Source: Cytidiella melzeri (Eukaryota > Basidiomycota > Agaricomycetes > Polyporales > Irpicaceae). From it: a stretch of 37,777 nt of DNA. Position numbers and translations under genes: made by a program. Positions 19,801 through 30,316 of this stretch are shown here, piece after piece (the first letter of the stretch is position 1; every line of letters begins with the position of its first letter). The notes below the pieces were generated by a model. It was not told the origin of the DNA and searched no databases. It saw nothing but the letters and a program-made list of their open reading frames with translations. The DNA is taken from assembly GCA_022592445.1 (NCBI GenBank), contig JABYQR010000413.1:1-37777 (forward strand), written 5' to 3'.

Positions 19801-20637
19801 TGATGGTCTCAGGAGCGTCTGGTTTGAGATCAATCGAATGGTCCCAGGGCTGATGCTGGGGTAGCCGATTAGACTCTTCCTCAGAGAAGACTTTAGCGTG
19901 TCTATGGTACTCTGAGGGAACAATGTCTTCGAAGGAGCGATGAGCTTTAGCTTCGTTTGCTTCGGCAGCAAGCTTAGTAGAGTAGGTGAAGCCGGCCATA
20001 CACCAGACTTCGTCAGTGGTGTCTTGGATAATACCGGCTTTGACCCACTGCCTACGTTCTTTGCGATTACCGTCAACCTTCTGGAAAGGTTCAGCAGGAG
20101 ATTCTTCCGAGCCGCTCGGAATTGTCATTTCTCCTTTTTCCCAGTTGACGTAGGGTTTACGCGCTTGAGCCATGGTAGCCCAAGAATGACGTCTTCTGGA
20201 CCTAAGTCCGTGACGAGAAACTCTGCCTTTTCCGTGTGATCTCCGACTGTGAGTGTAAGGCGAACGAAGTGCGTTAATCCGCCAGCTTTATTCTTAGTTC
20301 CGTCAATGTTATGCAATGAGATGACCCTTTCGAGCGGGTGCTGAATAATCTTATGCTTCTTGACGAACTGGTGACTGATGAATAAAGCCGTGGCTCCTGA
20401 ATCGATCATAGCAGGAACGCGAATGCTTCTATTCAGACCTTTAACTAGTACATGTACACGGAAATGAGACGATAACCGATCTAGCGACGATATAGTACAC
20501 GAGGAGATAGTAGACGACGGGCATGGAGTAGACATTGTACATGAGGAAGACGAGGCAGAGGACGAGGACGACGAAGGAGGCAGGGACAGGGTATCTGGGG
20601 GACTCGCAGCTGCGGCTGTGTCACGAGTCCGCTTCAA
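16835..20637 (-). pseudogene. pol: G2 pol: protease, RT, RNase H, integrase, chromodomain (frameshifted)
   Basis: Consecutive frames are 20637-20125 (pol N-terminus and protease, MIDSGATALFISHQF), 20173-19199 (RT with YRKLNDITVKNRYPLPL and YLDD), 19259-18495 (end of RT, RNase H with LEVDASGYATGG, then HKPGSTMIHADP), 18504-18037 (HHCC finger with GHPGKHGTIELVSRHYWW and CDRCQRYK) and up to 16835 (integrase core with SDRGPQFA and GKVERKNQDI, C-terminus, chromodomain). Frameshifts lie near 20150, 19255, 18530 and 18105. None matches a G1 shift, so each copy decayed independently, and comparing the two identifies the ancestral frame at every break. The final 343-codon frame (17866-16835) is intact. 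Confidence 0.92.
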
Positions 20638-21932
20638 AAAACCGCATTGATTTTGGCAGCCATTTCATCCATTTGCTTCTTCTGGATGTCCAGCATGTCC
20701 TTGAGCGCAGCAATCTTAGCATCCTTGTCGTTGGACGCGTCTTGCTTGGCTGCAGTAGTAGTCGACGATGTCGACGAGGTAGCGGCAACCTTTTGTCCCT
20801 TAGGGACGCCTTGGAGCCGTTTTAGGCAAACTGCCCCCCAGTGACCGGTGCCACCGCAGTGGTTGCAGACCGGGTCGTCTGGGTGCTTCGAGTCCCTCTT
20901 CTTGTGACTCTCAGATCCGCAAACCGAGCAGCGCTTGCTCATCTCCTTCTTCCATTTCTGGAAGATCTCCTGTTTGCCCAGACCCGCAAAGAGCGAGTCA
21001 AACGAGGCGGAGAAACGGGAGGCATCGATCTCCATAGCATTGGGATCGCGGAACGCCTGCTGATGGGACTTGCCGTGCCCTGACGAGCTGTCCACCATGA
21101 CCTTGCCGGTGCTGTTACGAAGATCGGCAAGTTGAGCATCGACCGCTTTGCATTGGTCTTTGAGTGCGTCATAGGTGGCGGCACGGGTTTGAAAGTACGA
21201 GACACGTTGCAAGTACTCGGTGCTCAAGCTCGACTTGAGGCGGTCAAAGAGGTCCTGCTGGCTCCAGCCAGTGCGAGGGGCCCATGTCTCAAACTCGGAG
21301 ATGTGGGCGGCGAAGGTCTTGTTGCCTTGCTTCATGTTGGCGACTTTCGTCTTGGCCTCCATGACAGCATCTATAGGCTCGAATTTGGCTTTAAAAGCCT
21401 CGATAAATGTGTCCCAGTCATTTCCAAATGCTGGTTTGCTATTGGCTAACTCCTCAATGTGAGGGCGAGCCCAATCAGCAGCGTCCTCCTGCATGAAGGA
21501 CAGGGCGCTTGTGATGAGTTTATGAGGATCAAAGATCCTCGCGCCGTTGTTGTCCACCCGGACCTGGCCTTGCGCGTCTTGCTGGAAGAACGCTTTTCCT
21601 TGATTTTGCGCCCATACTATGAACGCGTGGCGGAAGAGCCGGGCTTCCGACGATGTTTTCCCTTTGAAGGAGACTGGTTTCTCCACTATGCTTCTTTCCC
21701 GAGAAGCGTGGGTAGCAGCGGCAACCGCTGGTGTCTGTGCAGCTGCCAGTGCAGCCACCTGATTGGTAAGGTCTACCATTTTTTGTGTCAAGACGCCTAA
21801 CATATTTAAGACGTCTTGCTGGCTCAGGTTGGTGACTGGGGCAGCTGGGGCAGCGGGGGCGGCGGGCTGGTTGGGATCCATGTCGAAGAAATGTATGCAA
21901 TTGTTACAAAACTGTGGACTGTCTAGATCCAC
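20634..21932 (-). CDS. gag: G2 gag, intact frame
   Basis: A 432-residue frame homologous to G1 Gag. It starts MDLDSPQFCNNCIHFFDMDPNQ; the inner Met (about 21881) matches the G1 start, and the extra N-terminal residues come from deletion of 176 bp relative to G1, so the inner start may be the original one. Capsid region and Cys motifs are conserved: CSVCGSESH, then the CCHC knuckle CNHCGGTGHWGAVC (G1 has Asp for the second Gly). The end overlaps the pol start at a T-run, as in G1. ORF0 ends just upstream, overlapping the long version of this frame. Confidence 0.88.
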   Translation of the reverse strand: MDLDSPQFCNNCIHFFDMDPNQPAAPAAPAAPVTNLSQQDVLNMLGVLTQKMVDLTNQVAALAAAQTPAVAAATHASRERSIVEKPVSFKGKTSSEARLFRHAFIVWAQNQGKAFFQQDAQGQVRVDNNGARIFDPHKLITSALSFMQEDAADWARPHIEELANSKPAFGNDWDTFIEAFKAKFEPIDAVMEAKTKVANMKQGNKTFAAHISEFETWAPRTGWSQQDLFDRLKSSLSTEYLQRVSYFQTRAATYDALKDQCKAVDAQLADLRNSTGKVMVDSSSGHGKSHQQAFRDPNAMEIDASRFSASFDSLFAGLGKQEIFQKWKKEMSKRCSVCGSESHKKRDSKHPDDPVCNHCGGTGHWGAVCLKRLQGVPKGQKVAATSSTSSTTTAAKQDASNDKDAKIAALKDMLDIQKKQMDEMAAKINAVF

Positions 21933-22649
21933 TCGAAGTAGCTATCGTTATTAACTACGTTAAGCTGCGCAAGAACTCTGTCGTAGTTTTTACGGAGCTG
22001 CTTAAAAGAAACTTTCCCGATTGCTTTACAACCCCAGTCCAAGAGCTGCCACTCGCGGTCTGCTGTGACGGGAGCGAGATTGTCGACTAGGTTGAGGAAA
22101 CGATCGACCTTGTTGACGAGGTGAAGCAGGGCGCGACGGTGGTCGGGGTTGGCGCGGTTCAGGAGTTCTTCAAGCTCTGTGAGAGCTTGCAAGCGAGTGC
22201 GGACAGCGGTAAGTTTTGGTTGAAGATACCGACGAGATCTACCGGCGTCAACTTTTTAAAGTCGATGAGTACCGGTTTGGGTGCTGCGGGGGCGGGAGTG
22301 GGCGGAGGAAGTTTGGCGAGCCGCTCCGAGAGAGTTGGCTTGTGGGTTCGCTGCTCAGCTAGAGTGCGAGCACGTTCTTCAGCGGCGCGTTCTCCGTATG
22401 CTCTGGCAGAAGCGCGAGTTGTTGGTTTTCCTCGTAAGAGGGGACGGTGAGGGTGATGCCTTTGACAGGCGGCTTCTTGGACACGTACTTCGCGACGGTG
22501 ACCAGGTCTTTGTCAGACCAGCGATGAGGTTGACCACTCTTACGCTTTTCAGCGAGAGCGTCAAGGAACGATGATGGAAGAGACCTCTTGAGCTGAGGCT
22601 CAGTTGTAGAGAGGTTCTTAGAAAAACGGGGGCGCGTGTCCTTGGGCAC
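21923..22649 (-). pseudogene. G2 ORF0 (frameshifted)
   Basis: Homologue of G1 ORF0 without the solo LTR. The first frame (22649-22359) starts MPKDTRPRFSKNL and carries KRKSGQPHRWSDKDLVTVAKYVS. A shift near 22420 breaks it; the last part (22192-21923) holds LQALTELEELLNRANPDHRRALLHL and the WGCKAIGKVSFKQLRK stretch to the TAG at 21923. As in G1, sequence conserved with Y lies upstream in another frame and ends at a TAG overlapping the start. Its presence in two families argues for function before decay. No domain is recognised. Confidence 0.6.
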
Positions 22650-22782
22650 TAGACAACGCGCAGGGGGTAGAAACGGACGACGTAAGTGTAGCTCAACGGT
22701 ATGAGAAGACCGGAGACGTACTCGTCAAACAGGAATAAACTTTTAAAAACGGTGGGAATGGGGACCCAGGGTTTACACAACG

Positions 22783-22794
22783 ATCTCGACCTAA
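22783..22794 (-). promoter_or_regulatory. G2 primer-binding site, self-priming type
   Basis: The 10 nt at 22783-22792, two bases inside the LTR end, pair perfectly with the primer sequence at 22996-23005 in the 5' LTR. Both are identical to the G1 pair. Confidence 0.65.
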
Positions 22795-23549
22795 TGACGC
22801 GGAGACAGGGGTTCGACGCGGCAGACAGGGACACGGAGTGGATGACGACGAAGTGGTGGTGGTAGGCGTGAAGCACAATACTCTCACCAGCTATAAATCT
22901 TATGCAGATGTCTAGCCCAGTAAAGACCAAGTTAGTATTGTACTACCAGCTATGTAGTACAGAGGGGGTGCTTACCTAGCCCAGTAAAGACCAAGAGGTC
23001 GAGATGGGGGGCTAGGAGCGTACATGTAGCAGTATATATAGACTTCAGGGACCTGCGCACAGACCATGTTGAGGGCAGGCTTTGCAAGAAGCCGTGTGAA
23101 CGAAGAACAAAAGAACTACCTAAAGGAGAACAATAGCTATTGTCTAGACCTTGCCAAGAACTCTATTCGTGAGAGAATCTATCTAAAAGGAGACCAACTA
23201 TTGTATTCCATTCCCACACCTGTGAGAACATCCTTCCATAAAGAGAACAATAGGGAAAGAACAATAAGGAGCCCATGTGAACGGTATCTATGACGTCAAA
23301 CCCTAGCTATGGGCTGAGCCATGTGCTTGTAGCCATGTGGTCTTACTTAAGCTAAGTCACATGCCAGTGTGACGTAGTAGCAAGTAATGTGACCGTGTGG
23401 AGCGTCTAAGCCACGTGATACGGGCGCTTAATAGACGTGCAAAGGAGTTTATGCAGAGAGAATTGAAACTAGGTTGTAGCCCGGAGTTTTACAGATAAAA
23501 ACAAGAGGTAAATTGCGAAAATTAAGGGCTAGTCAGGCCATCCATGACA
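22795..23549 (-). repeat. 5' LTR of Gypsy-2
   Basis: A 755-bp LTR, nearly identical to 15912-16669. The TATA region lies at about 23035-23042 and the primer at 22996-23005, followed by the direct-repeat/intron-like arrangement. The antisense 75-codon ORF is intact at 23066-23293 (plus). Confidence 0.95.
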
Positions 23550-23554
23550 AAATG

Positions 23555-26500
23555 GTGAGTTTAACCTGGTAATTCAAATCCCCAATTCTTTCTAAAATCT
23601 CATAGGGACCATCTTGTTTTGGTGCTAGCTTTGCCACCGGTTGTTCCTTTGGATGTTTTTCACGTTCCACGTAAACTTTGTCACCAACTTTAAACTGTGG
23701 AGCTTTTGCAACTCCATGATTGTAGAACCGTTTCATGCGTTCTGCCGTAAGTTGTAGCGCAGCTTTAGCATCTTCTTGGGCTTCTCATAATGCTCAAAGA
23801 CGTTCGTCTGCTGCGGGAACATTGGACACTGGGTTCAAAGGCACCTGGAATTCCGGTAGATACCCATATACCAGTTCAAAGGGAGCCTTCCCGGTGGACG
23901 AGTGTACTCGGCTATTAAGCGCAAACTCCACAATTGGTATCCAATTTACCCAGTCATCCTGTCTGAAGGAGCAGAACACTCGGAGATACTGTTCTATCTC
24001 TTGGTTCATACGTTCGCCATCTGTCTGGGGATGATATGCAGTAGACATGGAAGACTTTACTCCAAGTGCATCATAGATAGCACGGAGAAACTTGGATGCA
24101 AACACTGATCCGCAGTCTGAGATCATCTGGCGAGGTACACCATGGAGTTAAAACACATTTGCAATATAATCCTGCACGTGTTTGGGGGTTTTCATGTTTT
24201 CCCGTGATGGATAACAATGCACCTGCGCTGTTGTTCGATCGACTGCAACCGTGATGGAATCGTATCCCTTACATGGTGGTAGTTTGACAATGAAGTCCGT
24301 GGTAACGCTTTTCCATGGAGCATTGGGTGGTTCTAGCGGATTGAGTGGACCGTGTGGTGGAGCGGGGTATGTCTTGGTTCTTTGACAGGTGTCACATGTG
24401 TCTACATAGTCATTGACAAAGCGTGTCATGCTGGGCCACCAGTAGTTCCGAAATAGCAGTTCCAATGTCTTGTACCTGCCTGGATGTCTGGCGGCGGGTA
24501 AGTCATGATGTCTCCAAACCAGTTCCTTTCGGATTTCATCATCTTTAGAGACATAAACTTTTCCCCAGAACAATAACAGTCCGTTCTCCACGTTCCACTC
24601 TTCGAGTCCCGGGCTAAGAAGACGAGGTCCAAGTTTCTTGACTTTGGAAAGTGCTTCTGCCACCTCGGTCTCTCGCAAAGAACATTCACGGATACGTTTT
24701 AACAGGTGTCTGTCTGGTTGTACGCTAGCTTGTCCCCGTTGAGAAGCAGCAGCTCGGAAGACCTCTGGTCCTAAGACTATTTGTGATAGGTTATCTTCTT
24801 TGTCCTTGACCTCGTGTTGGCCTAGCCTGGACATAGAATCTGACTTTCCCATTGATTTTCTGGGCTTCGGAATGATTTCAAAGTTAAAGCGTGAGAGGAA
24901 CAACGACCAACGTGCTTGACGGCGTGTCAAGTTACAAGCTGTCTTCCAGTACTCGAGGTTCTTGTGGTCAGAGAAGATAGGGAATTTCTCTGGTAGCCCT
25001 TCCAAGTAATGATGCCAGTCTTCAAGGGCTCGTACAATTGCCATGAGTTCTCGGTTGTAGATCTCATAGTTCCGTTCAGTCTCAGTCATGCCTTCAGACC
25101 AATAGGCTACTGGATGCCACGCGCCATCTTCGGCTTGTTGCTCCAATACCCCTCCCATTGCATATCCAGATGCATCTGTTTGCAAACGTGTGGGTCTATA
25201 AAACTCCACATTGCCAACACTGGCACTTCCACAAATTGTCGGCAGAGTTCATCAAACGCTAACTGCTCTTCAGGACCCCACTTCCAAGGAACCTTGCCCG
25301 TGAGACGGTCTAGGGGCTTACATATCTTTCTGAAGTCTTTGATGAACCTCCAGTAGAAGTTTGCAAACCCACAGAATTGGCAGATATTGGAGACATTCTG
25401 CAGTACGGGTCATTCAGCCACTGCTTTTACTTTGACAGGGTCCATGCGTAACTGGTTATGACCAATGATGATGCCAAGGTATTCGTCTCCGACCTTTCAA
25501 ACTTGCATCTCAGGTTTCAAAAACAGGTCATGTTGCCTGAGTTGTCTCAGAACTTCATGTACCACCTCGCGGTGTTCGGATATCTCCTTGGAGTAGATGA
25601 GGATATCATCCAGGTAGACGGTGACCTTGCCTTCAGCAATGAGGTCAGCAAAGATGTCATTCATCATGTTTTGGAACATGGCCGGGGAATTGGTAAGGCC
25701 AAAGAACATAACTGTGGGTTCAAACAGTCCTCGGTTGGTGACAAATGCAGCTTTGTGTTTGTCGCCTTCTTTGATGCAGACGTTATTGTATCCCCACCTG
25801 ACATCCAGCTTAGTGAAGAACTTAGCGCCTCTTAGCCTATCCATAAGTTCAGAGATTAACGGTAGTGGATATTGGTTCTTAATGGTGACTTCATTCAACT
25901 TTCGATAGTCTTGAACCAGACGCAACTTTCCATCCTTTTTCTTGACAAAGAGGAAAGGTGATGCCATTGGAGACTTTGACGGTCGTATGTACCCTTTTTC
26001 TAGGTTCTCCTGGATAAACTTGTCAAGTTCCTCTTGCTCAGGATGTGACAGCGGGTAAACCTTTGCATGGAATCCTTTTGCTTCCGGAATCAACTCAATT
26101 GCATGGTCGTATGACTTATGTTCTGGAAGTCGTTGAGATTCCGTCTCGGAGAAGATATGAGCATGTTGACAATATTGTTCAGGTACCATCTCCTCAAATG
26201 TTTTGACTGGTTTAACCCGGTTCTCGACCTCAGCTAATTCACTAGAGTAGGTGTATCCTGCTAGAGTGAACAAGTGTTCGCCTTCCTGTACTATAGGTGT
26301 TGGATGTGTGCGTAAAATATGTCGGGGAGTTCCTTTTCCACCGAGCTGAGTAGTGGCCTGCGCCTGTGACTTTGGCAATTCGGCTATTTCCAAACTTCCT
26401 GAACCTTCCGTGGTCTTCTTGAGGTCTTCTTTGGCCTCCTCCGTATTCACTGGCAAGTACAGAAGTTGTTCCACAACTTTCTGTAATCACGGGGTCCTCT

Positions 26501-27050
26501 TCTTCTGTTTAGGCTCAGCTGTTCTCTTAGCTGCAACCTCCTTTGCTTTCTCAACCTGTTCTTTAGGTTTACACGCATCAGGACATCCATCCATCCTGAT
26601 GATGCCTTTGTACCAATCAATGGTGGGGTTGTGGTACCTCTACCAATCAATTTCTATGATTACATCTTCCGGCCCGATTTTGGTAACCGTGAAGATAGTC
26701 CTTTCCTTGTGGTCCCCTATCCTCATATTAAGAATGGCGACTTCATCAATAGCCCCGTCTCAATTTTGGGTTCCATCTATGTTGTACACCGGAATTGGTT
26801 GTTTCAACTTCCGGGTCCTGATACAATGCTCTCGAACAAACTGTTTATGAATGAATAGTGTCGAGGCTCCACTATCAATCATTGCTGCGACTTCTTTAGA
26901 TCTCTGCACTCCTGAAACTGTGATGGGTACGTGAAAATGTTCCGATTCAGAACCAGTCTCTAATACATCAGACACGAGTACAGAAAATCTATTGTTACAT
27001 GGTATACGCGGGGCGCGTGCTTGCGCAGCTCGAATCACGGCCCAAATCAA
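23555..27050 (-). pseudogene. pol: Y pol: protease to integrase (decayed)
   Basis: On the minus strand, 27050-26760 carries the protease (AAMIDSGASTLFIHKQFV). An in-frame stop and frameshifts follow (26759-26480, still recognisable as protease tail, with IDWYKG). 26474-25497 is RT (MASPFLFVKKKDGKLRLVQ, YLDD, FFGLTNSPAMFQ). 25209-24148 is RNase H (LQTDASGYAMGG) and the integrase HHCC finger (HPGRYKTLELLFRNYWW, CDTCQRTK) with the first catalytic Asp. 24126-23794 is the integrase core, where SDCGSVF replaces the usual SDRGSVF. The segment to 23555 carries KVGDKVYVEREK and RIGDLNYQVKL, cut by G2. It belongs to the same clade as G1/G2 by domain order and shared motifs but is clearly a different family. 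Confidence 0.9.
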
Positions 27051-28292
27051 AAACCCTCCTCAAGTCTCTTCTTGAGGTCAGCATTCTCCGCCTTCAACTT
27101 TGCCAGCTCTCCAAGTATTGCGTTAAGGGTTACTTCTGATACCCCTGACGGAATCGGCTCTCCTGTTGCCTCCAGTTTCTTCCCTTTGGCTTTAGAGGTC
27201 GAGGCCTCTGCATTGGTAGCTGCTACACATGGTCCACGAGGATGTGGACGAGAAACTGCGGGCTTTACATGTGCGTGCAATATGACTGGGATCCGTGGTA
27301 AGTTCCTGGCAGTTATAACACCACCGCCCCTGCTGCATTTTGAAGGCATCAACTTCCATGGGAACTGGGCCATTTGAGGCTTGGGGAACCAGGGTAAACC
27401 TGGGCTGGGACTGGGTAGGTCTCGACGTGGTTGACGAGGGAACAGACAGAAATTTCTTCTCCGTTGTTTCTCTGATGTGGGCATACACAGCCGCCATTTT
27501 CAGAGACCTGTCAATCCAACCTTGATAATTGGCTGGGGGTGCTTCAGCTGTTGCGAGCCATCCGTAGATGTAGTCAGGGAGCTCCTTTATGAACCGGATC
27601 TCCTTGTCTTTGTCACTCAACACGTTGATGCGACCCACGTATGACTGGAAGTCAGTGACGTATGTGCCAACATCCCGCACATTCTTTTCCTTCTTCTCAG
27701 CTCCACAGAGCTTCTCCAGTTCACGAATGGCAGTATTCTCAGGCGTTGCATTGCCGAAGTACTTTTTGAGTTCAGCCTTGAATTTGGCCCATGTGTCAAG
27801 ATTGCCTGGCAAATCACCGTTGTTGTCAGCCATGTGGTCGGTGACTGGTATTGCCCATTGTGCAGCTTTCTCTGACAAACAATAGATGGCTGATAGAACC
27901 TTGGTTTTTTCTTCGGTGATGCCAGCAGTCACCCAGTAAGCTTCACATTGCGACAAGAATTGCTCTCAGTCACGGCCATGTTTGCTCTTGTACCTATCGG
28001 GCTTGGAATTGTGATTGTTGACCGTGACTTGCGGTCTTGGCATGGCTTGCGCAACTGCAGCTACAATGGCTGCAATCAAGGCAGGATCAACCACGGGTGT
28101 TGTTGTTATGATGGGAGTGAGGGAGATGGTTTGAATTGGTAGAGTTTCTGGTATAACCTCGGGGGTGACAGGAGCAGTGATGGGTTCGGGAATAATGGGG
28201 GTAGCAAATGTGACGTCCGGTGAAACCGGTGAGATTTCCGGTACAACTAAACTGGTATCAACTTCGACTTCTTCAGGAACTCCAACAGTCAA
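27047..28292 (-). pseudogene. gag: Y gag (one stop, late frameshift)
   Basis: The start MTVGVPEEVEVDTS at 28292 leads into a P/T/I-rich N-terminus, then AAIVAAVAQAMPRPQ. A stop near 27966 (KHGRD, stop, EQFLSQCEAYW) interrupts what is otherwise one frame, continuing as a capsid domain (AAQWAIPVTDHM to DLPGNLDTWAKFKAELKKYF) and a knuckle CYNCQ...HIARTC. The knuckle has eight residues between the second Cys and His instead of four, so it is probably disrupted. The last part is in another frame (27484-27047), including a leucine-heptad stretch (ILGELAKLKAENADLKKRL). The protease follows at once. Confidence 0.85.
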
Positions 28293-28303
28293 CAGAATTT
28301 GAC

Positions 28304-29069
28304 TGTTATCACAGGGTGCGTAACCGGAGTATTGTTGTCCTTCTTGTCACAGATTTTCAATGTTTCTACAAGACTTGCCTTACCAGGCAACGGTATTATT
28401 GGGAATATTTAAGCGCTTGTCAAGCGCTTATCCAGCGCTTATCTGGCGTCTATTTAGGCGCTTATCCAGCGCTTATCTGGCACTTATCAGGCGCTGATTC
28501 CGGCGCTTATTCTCAGTGCCTATCAATTGATGCGCTGATGCGCCTCCTGTCTCTGATGCGCTGATGCGCTCCTTTCCTTATCTGTGTATCACATGATAGA
28601 ACTCTCTGGAACATTGTGGAACATGCTGGAACTATGATGTCATAGTATAGAACATTCCATTAGATGATGTCATAGTTCATAGAACCTTCTGGAAAAGTCT
28701 AGCCTTGTCTTAGAACAAGCTAGAACAAGTCTAGCCTTGGAGCTGGGTCATGGGGTCAGGTCATGGGGACAATTGCTATTGGTTGATTATTGAAGTGGCA
28801 CCACTAGGGCATAGGGCATGCTTAGTAAGGTAGATTACTTTGCTTACTCATGTAGGTATTAGGGGTCTTAGGGTAGTACCTGGGGTCCTCCCCTTCATGT
28901 ATATATAGAGGCACTCCTGAGGGCATATCCCCTCAGTCTTATCCACTCTGTTGATAAAGGGCTACTCAGTACTCCCCAGTACTTCACTCACCACACCTCT
29001 CACACTCTATTGCACTCTATCCCCTCAAGTCTAACAACTTATCTGGTGAGTAGTAACCTTACTGTTACA
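28304..29069 (+). mobile_element. LTR-like insertion in the Y leader (family Z)
   Basis: This 766-bp segment starts TGTTATCACAGG and ends CTTACTGTTACA, with TATATATAGAGGCA near 28900 followed by a CT-rich start-site-like region. It has no coding capacity and no resemblance to the other LTRs here. It separates Y gag from Y ORF0, whereas in G1/G2 these two adjoin. ACTGTTA occurs at both borders (28302-28308 and 29061-29067), but a proper TSD is not clear. Solo LTR is the best guess. Confidence 0.5.
28407..28510 (+). repeat. Degenerate GCGCTTATC tandem array
   Basis: About nine degenerate copies of an 11-13 bp unit around GCGCTTATC (variants GCGCTTGTC, GCGCTGATT, GCACTTATC), inside the Z segment. 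A GATGCGCT cluster follows to 28570. It may be a cis-regulatory or packaging repeat; nothing more can be said. Confidence 0.6.
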
Positions 29070-29259
29070 CTTCTCTGAAATGACGAGATACTACAAACTT
29101 TTGACTCCAATTTGGACACGGCTGCTGTTTGCAGACTTCTATATACGCGTGATCCTCTTTGTTAATGACAGTCCAGACAATCGTTGGGATCAAAGACGTG
29201 AAAGAGATTATTGCACTCAATGATTGCTATCTACTACAAAGGGAGTTTCTCAAAATATT

Positions 29260-29990
29260 TTCTGTCTGCTACAAACGCAACTCGACTCGTAACCTCTGTC
29301 AACCTCTTGCGCAGTTGTGTGAAGTTGATTTGTCCTACTGACTGCAGGCCCCAATTCAGTGCTTTGAGCTGGGCAGGCGTGCGAGTGGAGAGTACTTTCT
29401 CCGTATGCTCTGTGAGGTACAGAAGTTTGTCATTGAGTAGCAGGACTAGTTTGACCTGTGAGTTGTTGCGGTCACAGGTAAGTTCAATCAGAATCTTGAG
29501 GCATCTGGTAGTGGCCTCAATCTATGGCTTGAGAATGCCGACTTGGTCCTTGAAGGAGAACTTATGGAAGTCGAGTGTCACCGGTTTCTGCGCGTCCAGT
29601 TGAGGTGGTGCGGGTGCCCGGGAGATGCAATCCTTGAGAGACGGTTTCTCAATACGGTTGGCAAGGGTTTGCATACATTTGGTCCATGTATGTTCCTTGA
29701 TAGACTTGCTGTCACGAGCAAACTTTTCATGGTTGAAGTGTGGAAGTCTAGTACCAAGAGGGTGGTAGTGCGGACGGCGTGAGACGTACAAGACGATGAC
29801 TTCAAGGTCCTTCTCTGTGTACAGATGGGGACGACCTTGTTTGCACAGTTCTTGTTAAGCCTCGAAGAAAGACTTGGATACGTTACGACGGATGCGTACG
29901 TCTTTCGGAACTACAACTACAATGTGAGAAGGAACATCAAGGGTCCGGGCCAATACAATGTACTGGTAAACTGGGTGAACTAAACTTTTA
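29260..29990 (-). pseudogene. Y ORF0 (decayed)
   Basis: Minus-strand homology to G1/G2 ORF0 runs from VFKSL (about 29985) through VVVVPKD (about 29911-29900), then SKSFFEA, CKQGRPHLYTEKDLEVIVLYVSRR, a short frame 29791-29522 ending APPQLDAQKPVTLDFHKFS.KDQVGI, and finally LNWGLQSVGQINFTQLRK near 29350-29290. Stops and shifts break it. Unlike in G1/G2, the part before VPKD is in frame with what follows, showing that the ancestral ORF0 extended upstream toward the PBS. The 29070-29260 stretch between ORF0 and Z holds no other feature I can see. Confidence 0.6.
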
Positions 29991-30044
29991 AAAACTTTGG
30001 GGAAGGAAATGTGCCGGTTGTGCGACGTCCAGGCGAGTGTACGG

Positions 30045-30055
30045 AGATTCTACCT
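30045..30055 (-). promoter_or_regulatory. Y primer-binding site, self-priming type
   Basis: Read on the minus strand, AGGTAGAATCT begins two nt after the 5' LTR end and is the exact complement of AGATTCTACCT at 30281-30271 in the LTR. This is an 11-nt match, the same length as in Tf1. Confidence 0.7.
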
Positions 30056-30203
30056 AATGTCAGGAACACAACTAAAGTCTATGAAGAGCGAGAAAGTGAC
30101 AACGGGGGTGGAGGAACAACAAGCAAACTTGTGTGGATGATGACAATAGGGAAGATGATGATGATGAAGGAGAAACAACAACGAGGAAGCAGCTAACGAT
30201 GAG

Positions 30204-30270
30204 CTAAAGACCAGGTTATATTAGTACTGTGAAGGACTAGGTACAAGGTGAACGTCACCTAAAGACCAGG
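30204..30270 (-). other. 12-bp direct repeats bracketing an intron-like spacer in the Y LTR
   Basis: Read on the minus strand, CCTGGTCTTTAG occurs at 30270-30259 and 30215-30204. The 55 nt after the first copy begin GTGACG, contain TACTAAT (30226-30220) and end TTTAG. The first repeat directly abuts the primer sequence. This is the G1 layout with a different sequence; the 3' LTR of Y keeps it. Confidence 0.5.
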
Positions 30271-30316
30271 AGGTAGAATCTGAGGTCTTTAGGAAGCTAC
30301 AGGGTGGGTTTATATA
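30271..30316 (-). promoter_or_regulatory. Y core promoter and 5' primer sequence
   Basis: TATATAAA on the minus strand (30316-30309) is followed about 30 nt later by AGATTCTACCT (30281-30271), the sequence complementary to the Y primer-binding site. Confidence 0.6.

Larger units (their letters stand above)
15912..23549 (-). mobile_element. Gypsy-2 (G2): full-length chromodomain element, sister of G1
   Basis: This 7,638-bp element is inserted into Y, with TSD AAATG at 15907-15911 and 23550-23554. Its 5' LTR is 22795-23549 and its 3' LTR 15912-16669, differing at only a handful of sites by eye (mostly short indels), so it is the youngest insertion here. The order is ORF0, gag, pol with chromodomain. 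Frameshifts in ORF0 and pol differ from those in G1. It lies in inverted orientation to G1 with about 6.6 kb between them. Confidence 0.95.

Noticed and set aside
30011..30196. Short plus-strand frame before the X gag
   Set aside because: It overlaps the Y primer-binding site and LTR and has no protein-like pattern.
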